From 13-2-20CM-68-14 sp051955535 (GTDB taxonomy: Bacteria > Actinomycetota > Thermoleophilia > Gaiellales > Gaiellaceae): 64,000 nt of DNA. Shown one piece after another: positions 8,687-15,471 of the stretch (the first letter of the stretch is position 1; each line of letters begins with the position of its first letter). The position numbers were made by a program, and so were the translations under genes. The notes under the pieces were generated by a model that saw only the letters and a list, made by a program, of their open reading frames with translations, made no database searches and was not told the origin of the DNA. The stretch lies in NCBI GenBank assembly GCA_051955535.1, contig JBQCGP010000047.1:62001-126000 (forward strand), written 5' to 3'.

Positions 8687-9865
8687 ATGAGGTGGCTGGC
8701 CCTCGCCGCGATCGGGGCGCTGCTCCTGGCCGCGCCCGCCGCGGGCGACGTCTACGGCCGCAAGCATTCCGTCGACGTTCGGATCTCGGCATTGCATGCG
8801 CGAGCCGCCGCCGCCCAGCAGCGGGCCGAGCAGCTCGTGGCGGAGATCGACTCCGTCAACTCGCGCATCCACGGCCTGGAGGCACGCGTCGGAGACGTCA
8901 ACACCCGTCTGGCCGCGCTCGAGACCGACCTGGCGCTCCACCGCCGCAGGCTCGACGCGCTGACGCAGCTCTTCAGGGTCCAAACGAGGCGGTACACCTT
9001 CCTGCGGCGCCAGTACTCGCTCGCGGTCGCTCGCATGAACGCTCGGATCGTCGAGATCTACGAGCAGGGCGACGTCAGCTCACTCGACGTTGTGCTCGAG
9101 GCGCAGAGCCTTTCCGATCTGATCGACCGCCTGGAGTACGTGCGGCAGCTCGCCTCGGCCGACGAGCGGATCGCGACGAGCGTCGGCCGGGCACGAAACG
9201 CGGCGCGAGACGCGCGGGCAAAGACGCGGAAGCTACGTGTTGTCGTCGCCGCCGAGACTCGTGTCGTGCAGGCCCGGGCCGAGCAGGTGCGGGCCGTCCG
9301 CGACGAACTGCTTGCGAACCGGCGCGAGCTCGTCTCCGCACGCTCGACCAAGGGGGTCAACCTCGCAAATCTCAAGGCGAGCGAACGTCAAGAGGTCGCG
9401 GAAGCCCAGTCCCTCGAGCGCGTCAGCTCCGCTCTGGGCGCGCAGATCCAGGCCGCCCAGGCAGCATCGTCATACAGACCGCCGAGCACGGCGCCGTCGG
9501 CGAGCGGTTTCATCTGGCCGGTCAGTGGCCCGGTCACGAGCCCGTTCGGGATGCGCTGGGGGCGCATGCACACAGGTATCGACATCGGCGTTCCGTACGG
9601 CACGCCCATCCATGCGGCGGCGTCGGGCCAAGTCATCTACGCCGGCTGGATGGACGGGTACGGGAACCTCGTCTTCATCGACCACGGCCGCGGCATCTCG
9701 ACCGGCTACGCGCACCAGTCCAGCATCGCCGTCTCGAACGGCCAGTCGGTGACGCAGGGCCAGGTAATCGGTTACGTCGGCTGCACAGGCCACTGCTTCG
9801 GCCCGCACCTCCATTTCGAGGTGCGCGTCAACGGGACGCCGGTCGACCCGCTGGGATACCTCTAG
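8687..9865 (+). CDS. Secreted coiled-coil M23 (LytM/EnvC-like) peptidase
   Basis: 392 residues. A signal peptide (MRWLALAAIGALLLAAPAAG) is followed by a long coiled coil (about 30-255) and a C-terminal M23 metallopeptidase domain. Zinc-binding motifs are HTGIDIG (H-xxx-D) and HLHFEV (HxH). The organisation is that of EnvC/PcsB-type proteins, which cut peptidoglycan peptide cross-bridges or activate amidases at the division site outside the membrane. Both zinc motifs are intact, so an active endopeptidase is likely. The gene begins 34 bases after the zinc-ribbon gene. A stem-loop at 9877-9906 follows its stop. Confidence 0.9.
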   Translation: MRWLALAAIGALLLAAPAAGDVYGRKHSVDVRISALHARAAAAQQRAEQLVAEIDSVNSRIHGLEARVGDVNTRLAALETDLALHRRRLDALTQLFRVQTRRYTFLRRQYSLAVARMNARIVEIYEQGDVSSLDVVLEAQSLSDLIDRLEYVRQLASADERIATSVGRARNAARDARAKTRKLRVVVAAETRVVQARAEQVRAVRDELLANRRELVSARSTKGVNLANLKASERQEVAEAQSLERVSSALGAQIQAAQAASSYRPPSTAPSASGFIWPVSGPVTSPFGMRWGRMHTGIDIGVPYGTPIHAAASGQVIYAGWMDGYGNLVFIDHGRGISTGYAHQSSIAVSNGQSVTQGQVIGYVGCTGHCFGPHLHFEVRVNGTPVDPLGYL

Positions 9866-9876
9866 TCCTGCCCGGA

Positions 9877-9906
9877 CAGGGGTCATGGCCGTTCAGGCCG
9901 CCCCTG
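9877..9906 (+). terminator. Hairpin after the M23 gene (terminator-like)
   Basis: Arms CAGGGG and CCCCTG enclose GGCC-GTTCA-GGCC. There is no immediate T-run; a T-rich stretch lies about 20 bases further on. It is the same layout as the hairpin after relA, with compensating changes in the outer stem. Confidence 0.45.
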
Positions 9907-10009
9907 GACCGTGACGATTCTGTGACTTTTCTTCCGCAACGGTCCGTTTCAGTCAGTTCGGGTGGACAGTCCACCGACGAGTCGCCTCGACGGTTCCGGC
10001 GAGAAGACG

Positions 10010-10175
10010 GTCAGGGTTCGAATCCGCTGGTCGCCGAAGCCGGGCTTGTCCCGGCGAGAGGCGCAGCGCCGTCTGCATTGCCCGAAGAAGGGGGCTCACG
10101 GGGGAAACATGCGTTTCCCACGTGCTATACCGGCCGCCCCGGGGGAGACGGCCGGTGATCGTCGGGAGACGGTGC
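10010..10175. ncRNA. Candidate structured RNA with five consecutive hairpins
   Basis: In the 400-base gap between two converging genes there are five neighbouring hairpins: GCCGGG/CCCGGC (10039-10055), GGCGC/GCGCC (10060-10070), a 12-bp stem with one mismatch (10097-10108 with 10113-10124), an 8-bp stem ACCGGCCG/CGGCCGGT (10129-10156) and CGTC/GACG (10160-10171). Upstream is GGTTCGAATCC (10015-10025), which looks like a tRNA T-loop, but its flanks do not pair. No tmRNA, RNase P or SRP signature was recognised. The 89-codon frame at 9962-10231 has no protein-like features. Strand and function are unknown. Confidence 0.38.
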
Positions 10176-10264
10176 GCCCAAGCCCGAGTTTGTCGTCCCC
10201 CCGCTCAGGACTTACGCGTTCTAAGCAATAAACGTATGTCGGGAGAATCCGGATACGGGCTCGG

Positions 10265-11530
10265 CTACGTGAAGACCTGGTAGAGCAGGAAGATGTTGAG
10301 CCCGGTGATAACGGCCGCGATCACTGCGGCGATCACGGTCGTAGACCGCTGGTTCGCAAGCGCGCCCATGATCTCGCGCTTGCCCGTGAAGATCACGAGC
10401 GGGATCAGCGCGAACGGGATCCCGAACGAGAGGACGACCTGGCTGAGCACAAGGGTTCGCGAAGGGTCGAGGCCGATGCCGATCACGATCAGCGCCGGCA
10501 GCATCGTGACGAGGCGGCGCACAAAGACGGGGATCCGCCAGCGGACGAACCCCTGCATCACGACCTGTCCGGCCAGAGTGCCGACGGTCGAGCTCGACAG
10601 GCCGGAGCCGAGCAGCGCCAGCGCGAAGAGAGTGCTCGAGTAGCCGCCCACCAGCCCGGCGAGCGTCTTGTGTGCGTTCTCGAGCGACTCGATGTGCGTG
10701 AGGCCGCTCTTGTAGAAGGTACTCGCCGCGACGACGAGCATCGCGATGTTGATGAACCCGGCAATCGACATCGCGATCACGACGTCGATGCGCGTGAACC
10801 GGTAGAGGCGCCGCGCCTCGTCCTCGGTCTTGGGCAGGACGCGCCCCTGCAGGAGCGCGGAATGGAGGTAGATCACGTGCGGCATGACCGTCGCACCGAG
10901 GATCGCGACGGCGAGCAGGACCGACTCGCTGCCGGCGAACTGCGGCACGACGGCGTGCTTCGCCACCGTCCCCAGCGGCGGCTTGGCGTAGAAGAGCTCG
11001 CCGATGTAGCAGACGCCGATCATCCCGACGATTCCGGCGATCACTGCCTCGAACGGCCGGAACCCGAAGCGCTGCAGGCCGAGGATCAGGAACGACGTCA
11101 CGCCGGTTATCAATGCCGCAGGGAAGAGCTCGATTCCGAGCAGGAGATGAAAGCCGATCGCCGCGCCGAGGAACTCCGCCAGGTCGGTCGCCATCGCGAT
11201 CACCTCGGCCTGGATCCAGAGTAGGAACGACGTGCGCGGCGAGAACTGCTCGCGGCAGACCTCCGGAAGGTTCCGCCCCGTCGCGATCCCGAGCTTCGCC
11301 GACAGGGTCTGGATCAGCATCGCCATCAAATTCGCGGCGACGATCACCCAGACCAGCGTGTACCCGAACTTCGAGCCCCCCGCGATGTTCGTTGCGAAGT
11401 TGCCGGGATCGATGTACGCGACGCAGGCGACGAACGCGGGGCCCAGGAACGGCAGGATCCGGAACCCGTTTGTGCGCTCGCCCCGGAGTATGCGGCCAGC
11501 GTCGTAAGCCGTGCGTGCGGTCGCGTTCAC
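10265..11530 (-). CDS. mntH: Nramp-family divalent metal (Mn2+/Fe2+) transporter
   Basis: 421 residues with about 11 transmembrane helices. The metal-site signature in TM1 is DPGNFATNIAGG and the TM6 motif is MPHVIYLHSA, as in proton-coupled Mn/Fe importers. The GTG start has TAAACT six bases upstream (leaderless pattern). A 14-bp interrupted palindrome (TTAGG-TGCG-CCTAA, 11552-11565) covers the expected -35 region and resembles DtxR/MntR-family boxes, so metal-dependent repression is likely. The gene follows hpt on the same strand, with 21 bases between stop and start, but probably has its own promoter. Mn versus Fe specificity is not decided by sequence alone. Confidence 0.92.
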   Translation of the reverse strand: MNATARTAYDAGRILRGERTNGFRILPFLGPAFVACVAYIDPGNFATNIAGGSKFGYTLVWVIVAANLMAMLIQTLSAKLGIATGRNLPEVCREQFSPRTSFLLWIQAEVIAMATDLAEFLGAAIGFHLLLGIELFPAALITGVTSFLILGLQRFGFRPFEAVIAGIVGMIGVCYIGELFYAKPPLGTVAKHAVVPQFAGSESVLLAVAILGATVMPHVIYLHSALLQGRVLPKTEDEARRLYRFTRIDVVIAMSIAGFINIAMLVVAASTFYKSGLTHIESLENAHKTLAGLVGGYSSTLFALALLGSGLSSSTVGTLAGQVVMQGFVRWRIPVFVRRLVTMLPALIVIGIGLDPSRTLVLSQVVLSFGIPFALIPLVIFTGKREIMGALANQRSTTVIAAVIAAVITGLNIFLLYQVFT

Positions 11531-11536
11531 ACCCTC

Positions 11537-11565
11537 AGTTTATCGGCTAAGTTAGGTGCGCCTAA
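11537..11565 (-). promoter_or_regulatory. mntH promoter with DtxR/MntR-like operator
   Basis: On the minus strand, -10 TAAACT occupies 11537-11542. The inverted repeat TTAGG-TGCG-CCTAA occupies 11552-11565, overlapping the -35 position and the stop codon of hpt. The arms match the TTAGG/CCTAA halves of iron- and manganese-responsive DtxR-family operators. Confidence 0.6.
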
Positions 11566-12097
11566 ACTTTGCGATCCGCAGCTCGGGCAGGTTCCGGTGG
11601 CGCTCGTCGAGGTCGAAGCCGTAGCCGACGAAGTACTCGTCAGGAACGACGAAGCCCACGTAGCGAACGGGAAGGTCGTCGACGAGGCGCCGGTAGGGAC
11701 GGTCGAGCAGGGTGGCGATCGCAAGCGAGGCCGGCCTCCTCACCGCCAGGAGCTTCCGGAGGTAGTTGAGTGTCAGGCCGGTGTCGACGACGTCCTCGAC
11801 CACCACGACGTGGCGGCCCTGGATAGGCGCGTTCAGGTCCTTCAGCAGGCGAACCCGCTCGTGGCCGCCTGGGGCGGCGCGCCCGTAGCCCGCGAGCTCG
11901 ATGAAATCGACCTCGTGCGGCGCACGGATTGCGCGCGAGAGGTCGGCCAGGAAGAAGAGCGATCCCTTCAACGGCGCGACGAGGACCGGATCGAGGCCCG
12001 CGTAGTCAGCCGCGATCTGTGCGCCCAGCTCCGCGACGCGGCCCTGGATCTCCTCGGCGGTGAGGTACGTCTCGCCGACCCGGAGGTCGTCGCTCAG
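11552..12097 (-). CDS. hpt: Hypoxanthine(-guanine) phosphoribosyltransferase
   Basis: 181 residues with a CTG start. It converts hypoxanthine or guanine plus PRPP to the nucleotide (purine salvage). The PRPP-binding motif is VVVVEDVVDTGLTL; LKGSLFFLADL and VGFVVPDEYFVGYG are also typical. The conserved N-terminus (YLTAEEIQGRVAELGAQIAADY) is encoded upstream of the first ordinary start codon (a TTG at 11971). No ATG, GTG or TTG exists between the previous in-frame stop and that point. The CTG at 12095-12097, overlapping the TGA of the upstream gene as CTGA, gives a protein of exactly family length. Translation is thus probably coupled to the nuclease-like gene. Confidence 0.9.
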   Translation of the reverse strand: MSDDLRVGETYLTAEEIQGRVAELGAQIAADYAGLDPVLVAPLKGSLFFLADLSRAIRAPHEVDFIELAGYGRAAPGGHERVRLLKDLNAPIQGRHVVVVEDVVDTGLTLNYLRKLLAVRRPASLAIATLLDRPYRRLVDDLPVRYVGFVVPDEYFVGYGFDLDERHRNLPELRIAKFRRT

Positions 12098-12447
12098 TGA
12101 ACCAGGTCGAGTCTGAATCGCTGTGCGAGGCGCTCGATGTCGCGCCGGTAGAAGAGCTTGATTCGCACGTCCGGGTATCGCTCACGGAGTTTCCGCAACT
12201 TGCGGTTCTTTCGTGTCACGAGGGCCTGCTTCATCACCGTGACCTCGACATAGAGGTTCTGCTCCGGGAGGTAGAAGTCCGGGGTGAACGCCTCGGTCAC
12301 ACGCCCGTCCTCCGCTTCCTCGAGGGCAAAAGTGTGCGGCTCGTACTCCCAGCGAACGCCGTAAAAGTCGAGCAAACGGGCACATTCGCGCTCAGCGTCG
12401 TTCGCGAAGCGCGGAGTCCGCACACTCCGGGCTGGCTCGGCCCCCAC
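12094..12447 (-). CDS. Small PD-(D/E)XK nuclease-like protein
   Basis: 117 residues from GTG 12447, chosen because TAGTTT lies seven bases upstream. The core FTPDFYLPEQNLYVEV, followed by TRKNRKLRKL and IKLFYRRDIERL, fits the small PD-(D/E)XK/Vsr-like nuclease fold: Asp in the TPDF turn, E-x-T on the next strand, then a basic helix. An N-terminal helix (FANDAERECARLLDFYG) precedes it. Such proteins are usually uncharacterised. The next gene, hpt, starts within its stop codon. A longer frame reaching 12531 would run through the palindromic promoter of the divergent operon and is rejected. Confidence 0.62.
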   Translation of the reverse strand: MGAEPARSVRTPRFANDAERECARLLDFYGVRWEYEPHTFALEEAEDGRVTEAFTPDFYLPEQNLYVEVTVMKQALVTRKNRKLRKLRERYPDVRIKLFYRRDIERLAQRFRLDLVH

Positions 12448-12494
12448 TTGCCCGAAACTAGCAGTGCGCCCGGATGCCGCGACGATAGCCGTGC

Positions 12495-12518
12495 GGAAAA
12501 TGCGTAGCATTTTCCGTC
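12495..12518 (+). promoter_or_regulatory. Promoter of the cDPG operon inside a perfect palindrome
   Basis: Arms GGAAAATGC (12495-12503) and GCATTTTCC (12507-12515) form a perfect 9-bp inverted repeat with centre GTA. The -10 box TAGCAT (12505-12510) sits in it, eight bases before GTG 12519. The palindrome could be an operator. Its flanks on the minus strand also resemble the REP-like elements at 1418 and 16857. Confidence 0.5.
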
Positions 12519-13307
12519 GTGCGGATCGCACACATCTCGGACATCCACTGCGGCGAGCCGCACTTCGTTCCGGGACTGATGGAGCGGGCGATCAACGAGA
12601 TCAACGACCTGCAGCCGGACATCGTCGTCTGCTCGGGAGACCTGACGTCGATGGGGTTCAAGCACGAGTACCTGGAGGCGAAGGCGTATCTCGATCGCCT
12701 CGAATGCGATTGCGTGGTCGTGATCCCCGGCAACCACGACTCCCGCAACGTTGGGTACATCCACTTCGAGGAGCTGTTCGGGTCGCGGAACCACGTCGTC
12801 CAGCGGGAGGGCGTGACGATCGTGGCGGTCGACTCGACGGAGCCCGACCTCGACCACGGGCAGATCGGCCGGGGCCGCTACGCGTGGATCGAGGAGCAGT
12901 TCGTAGAGGGCGCGGCCGAGCTGCGCATCTTCGTCCTCCACCACCATCTGCTGCCCATCCCGGGCACCGGGCGCGAGCGGAACATCGTCTACGACGCGGG
13001 CGATGCGATCGAATGCCTGCAGCGCTCCGCCGTCGACATCGTCCTCTCGGGCCACAAGCACGTCCCGTACGCCTGGCGCCTCGAAGATCTGTTCGTGATC
13101 AACGCAGGCACCGTTTCCTCGCAGCGCCTCCGTGGCAAGACCCGGCCCTGTTACAACCTGATCGAGATCACCAACCACCACGTGGACGTCTGGCGGAAGT
13201 ACCCGTTCCACGGGCAGGAGAAGATCATCCAGTTCTCCACCGAGACGCGCTCGTTCGAGAAATACACGGCTCGGATCGAGGACGAGGTGACCCCCGCGCG
13301 GTCGTGA
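12519..13307 (+). CDS. Calcineurin-like metallophosphoesterase, first gene of the cDPG operon
   Basis: 262 residues with the complete set of metallophosphoesterase motifs: HISDIHCG (metal Asp/His), CSGDLTS, IPGNHDS, LHHHLLP and SGHKHVPY. It should be a dinuclear-metal phosphomonoesterase or phosphodiesterase in the cytoplasm; there is no signal peptide. The substrate is not known. Its stop overlaps the GTG of cyclic 2,3-diphosphoglycerate synthetase (GTGA), so the two are co-translated, and the neighbourhood suggests hydrolysis of cDPG or 2,3-diphosphoglycerate (inference only). GTG start; the leaderless -10 TAGCAT lies eight bases upstream. Confidence 0.85.
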   Translation: MRIAHISDIHCGEPHFVPGLMERAINEINDLQPDIVVCSGDLTSMGFKHEYLEAKAYLDRLECDCVVVIPGNHDSRNVGYIHFEELFGSRNHVVQREGVTIVAVDSTEPDLDHGQIGRGRYAWIEEQFVEGAAELRIFVLHHHLLPIPGTGRERNIVYDAGDAIECLQRSAVDIVLSGHKHVPYAWRLEDLFVINAGTVSSQRLRGKTRPCYNLIEITNHHVDVWRKYPFHGQEKIIQFSTETRSFEKYTARIEDEVTPARS

Positions 13308-14569
13308 GGACCCTGGCGCTGATCGACGGGGAGCACTATCCGGCGACGGTGCGCGACGCGCTCGCCGAGCTGCCGTACGAGTTCGTCGGCGCGCTCATGG
13401 TCGGGGGGACCGAGAAGCTGCGCGGCGACGCCGACTACGGCGTGCCCGTGTACGACGACCTCGCCGCGGCGCTGGGCGCGCTCGATCCGGAGCTCGTGCT
13501 CGACCTGTCTGACGAGCCCGTGCTCGGGCCGGCGGCGCGACTTCGGCTCGCCAGTCGCTTTCTCGCGGCAGGTGTCCCGTACGCCGGTGCGGACTTCAGG
13601 ATCGAGGCGCCGCAGCTGGCGCCGTTCCCGCTTCCCTCGTTGTCCGTGTTCGCAACCGGCAAGCGGGTCGGCAAAACCGCGGTGTCTGCGCACATCGCGC
13701 GTCTGCTCGCGCGCGACCGCGACGTCGTCGCCGTGGCAATGGGCCGCGGCGGCCCGCGGGCGCCCGAGGTGATGGAGTCGCCGCCCGGGGTCGGCGAGTT
13801 GCTGGCGCTGTCGCGCGACGGCCGGCACGCGGCCTCGGATCACCTGGAGATCGCCGTGACGGCCGGCGTCGTCACGGTCGGCTGCCGGCGCTGCGGAGGC
13901 GGCCTGGCAGGCGCCGTCGCGACGTCGAACGTGGCGGCGGGTGCGGAGGTCGCGATGCAGCGCTCGCCGGACTTCGTGGTGTTCGACGGCAGCGGCGCGT
14001 CGATTCCGCCCGTCGCGACGGCCCGGAGCGTCCTCGTCACCACTGCCTATGACCCGCCGGAGCTCGTGACCGGATACCTGAACGCGTACCGGATCTTGCT
14101 CGCCGACCTGGTTGTGATCACGATGGCCGACGCCTCCACGGAGCACGCGGCGCTCGCCGAGGCGATCCACGAGGTGAAGCCGGAGGCACAGGTGATCGCC
14201 GTCGGCTTCCGGCCGCGGCCACTCGCACCTGTCGCCGGCAAGCGCGTCGCCTACTTCACCACCGCGCGCGCGGCGGCGCACGGGCGACTCGCCGAGGAGC
14301 TCGCCGAGCTCGGCGCCGAGGTCGTCCACGTCTCCGGCAGCCTCGCCGACCGGACGGCGTTGCGGCGCGAGCTGGAGGACGTCGATGCGGAGGTCCTTCT
14401 GACGGAGATCAAGGCCGCGGCGATCGACGTGGTCGCCGACGCCGGCGCGAGGTGCCGTATCGAGGTCGTGCTCGTTGCCAACGACGTTGTTCCCGTGGCA
14501 GGACAGCCAGAGCTCGAGCCGGCCCTCCTGGCGCTGGCCGATCAGGCCCAGGCGGAGCCGGTCGCGTGA
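13304..14569 (+). CDS. cpgS: Cyclic 2,3-diphosphoglycerate synthetase
   Basis: 421 residues resembling the archaeal enzyme that makes cyclic 2,3-diphosphoglycerate from 2,3-diphosphoglycerate and ATP. The N-terminus LALIDGEHYPATVRDAL and the P-loop ATGKRVGKTAVSAHIA (about 117-131) are characteristic. Further blocks are GCRRCGGGLAG (193-203), VVFDGSGASIPPV and a C-terminal domain with VAYFTTARAAAHG. GTG start in GTGA overlap with the phosphoesterase; the stop is in GTGA overlap with 2-phosphoglycerate kinase. The pairing with the kinase, which makes its substrate, strongly supports the assignment. cDPG is known as a thermostabilising and phosphate-storing solute of hyperthermophilic methanogens; its presence in this bacterium is inferred. 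Confidence 0.86.
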   Translation: MRTLALIDGEHYPATVRDALAELPYEFVGALMVGGTEKLRGDADYGVPVYDDLAAALGALDPELVLDLSDEPVLGPAARLRLASRFLAAGVPYAGADFRIEAPQLAPFPLPSLSVFATGKRVGKTAVSAHIARLLARDRDVVAVAMGRGGPRAPEVMESPPGVGELLALSRDGRHAASDHLEIAVTAGVVTVGCRRCGGGLAGAVATSNVAAGAEVAMQRSPDFVVFDGSGASIPPVATARSVLVTTAYDPPELVTGYLNAYRILLADLVVITMADASTEHAALAEAIHEVKPEAQVIAVGFRPRPLAPVAGKRVAYFTTARAAAHGRLAEELAELGAEVVHVSGSLADRTALRRELEDVDAEVLLTEIKAAAIDVVADAGARCRIEVVLVANDVVPVAGQPELEPALLALADQAQAEPVA

Positions 14570-15471
14570 GCGAGCGGCGCCATCGCGAGCCCTTGCCGCT
14601 CGGCGGCGAGGACGGGCTGCCGTTCTCGAAAGGGCTGCTGGCGCGCGCGTTGATAGCGACGGGCGTCCCGTCCGCGAAGGCCTACGAGCTCGCGCTCACG
14701 GCCGAAGCCGACCTCGCTGCGGCCGGAAGCCGCGCGGCGTCGCTCGAGAGGCTCCAGGAGCTGGCAGTTGGGATGTGGGGCGAGGAGGAGGGCGCCCAGG
14801 TGATGCGGAGGCTGCGCCTCTTCCGCCGCCTCGACGACCTCGACGTGCCAATCGTGGTCCTGATCGGCGGTGGGACGGGCACCGGCAAGTCGACCGTCGC
14901 GACCGAGCTCGCCTACCGGCTCGGCATCACGCGCGTCACGTCGACCGACTTCGTGCGCCAGACGATGCGCGCGTTCTTCTCGCAGGACTTCATGCCGGCG
15001 ATCCACTATTCGAGCTTCGAGGCCGGCGCTTCGCAGGACGACGACGATGAGGACCGCGTCCTGCACGGGTTTCTCGCCCAGACGCGCAACGTGCTGGTGG
15101 GCGTCCGCGCCGCGATCGAGCGGGTCATGCAGGAAGGCTGGTCGATGGTGCTCGAGGGAGTCCACCTCGTCCCTGGGATGGTCTCCGCCGAGATCGAGGG
15201 CGCGCTGGTCGTCCAGTTCGTCCTCGCAATCGACGACGTCGAGGCCCACGCGAGCCACTTCTGGCTGCGCGACACCGCCTCCGGCAGCGCCCGGCCGTTC
15301 GAGCGCTACCTGGACGCCCTCGGGGACATCCGAGAGATCCAGGACTACATCGTCGGCCGCGCGGAGAAGGCCGGCGTGCCCGTGATCGAGAACGCGAACA
15401 TCGAGCTCGCGATCGGTCAGGCGATGGAGCTCGTTCTGGAATCGGCCGAGCGATTCGAGCGGGTCGGATGA
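14566..15471 (+). CDS. pgk2: 2-phosphoglycerate kinase
   Basis: 301 residues. An N-terminal ATP-cone-like segment (LPFSKGLLARALIATGV, about 18-34) is followed by a kinase domain with P-loop LIGGGTGTGKST (99-110) and STDFVRQTMRAFF, matching archaeal 2-phosphoglycerate kinases (2-phosphoglycerate + ATP to 2,3-diphosphoglycerate). Later segments LEGVHLVPG and FWLRD are typical of the family. Length equals that of the archaeal enzymes. It is translationally coupled on both sides (GTGA with the synthetase, ATGA with the GlpX-like gene). The gene symbol is descriptive, used to avoid confusion with ordinary 3-phosphoglycerate kinase. Confidence 0.88.
   Translation: MSERRHREPLPLGGEDGLPFSKGLLARALIATGVPSAKAYELALTAEADLAAAGSRAASLERLQELAVGMWGEEEGAQVMRRLRLFRRLDDLDVPIVVLIGGGTGTGKSTVATELAYRLGITRVTSTDFVRQTMRAFFSQDFMPAIHYSSFEAGASQDDDDEDRVLHGFLAQTRNVLVGVRAAIERVMQEGWSMVLEGVHLVPGMVSAEIEGALVVQFVLAIDDVEAHASHFWLRDTASGSARPFERYLDALGDIREIQDYIVGRAEKAGVPVIENANIELAIGQAMELVLESAERFERVG

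Noticed and set aside
10011..10040. tRNA-like T-arm (GGTTCGAATCC)
   Set aside because: The bases flanking the loop do not form a T-stem, and no matching acceptor, D-arm or anticodon arm lies upstream on either strand.
10025..10175. c-di-AMP (ydaO-type) riboswitch
   Set aside because: Only short resemblances at the 5' side (GTCGCCGAA, GGGGGAAAC); the conserved 3' blocks and a downstream cell-wall gene on the same strand are missing.
9962..10231. 89-codon open frame
   Set aside because: Composition is Arg/Ser/Pro-rich without domain features and it spans the hairpin cluster; treated as non-coding.
12464..13303. Long N-terminal extension of the cDPG synthetase frame
   Set aside because: It is an out-of-frame reading of the metallophosphoesterase gene; the synthetase N-terminus LALIDGEHYP begins right after GTG 13304.
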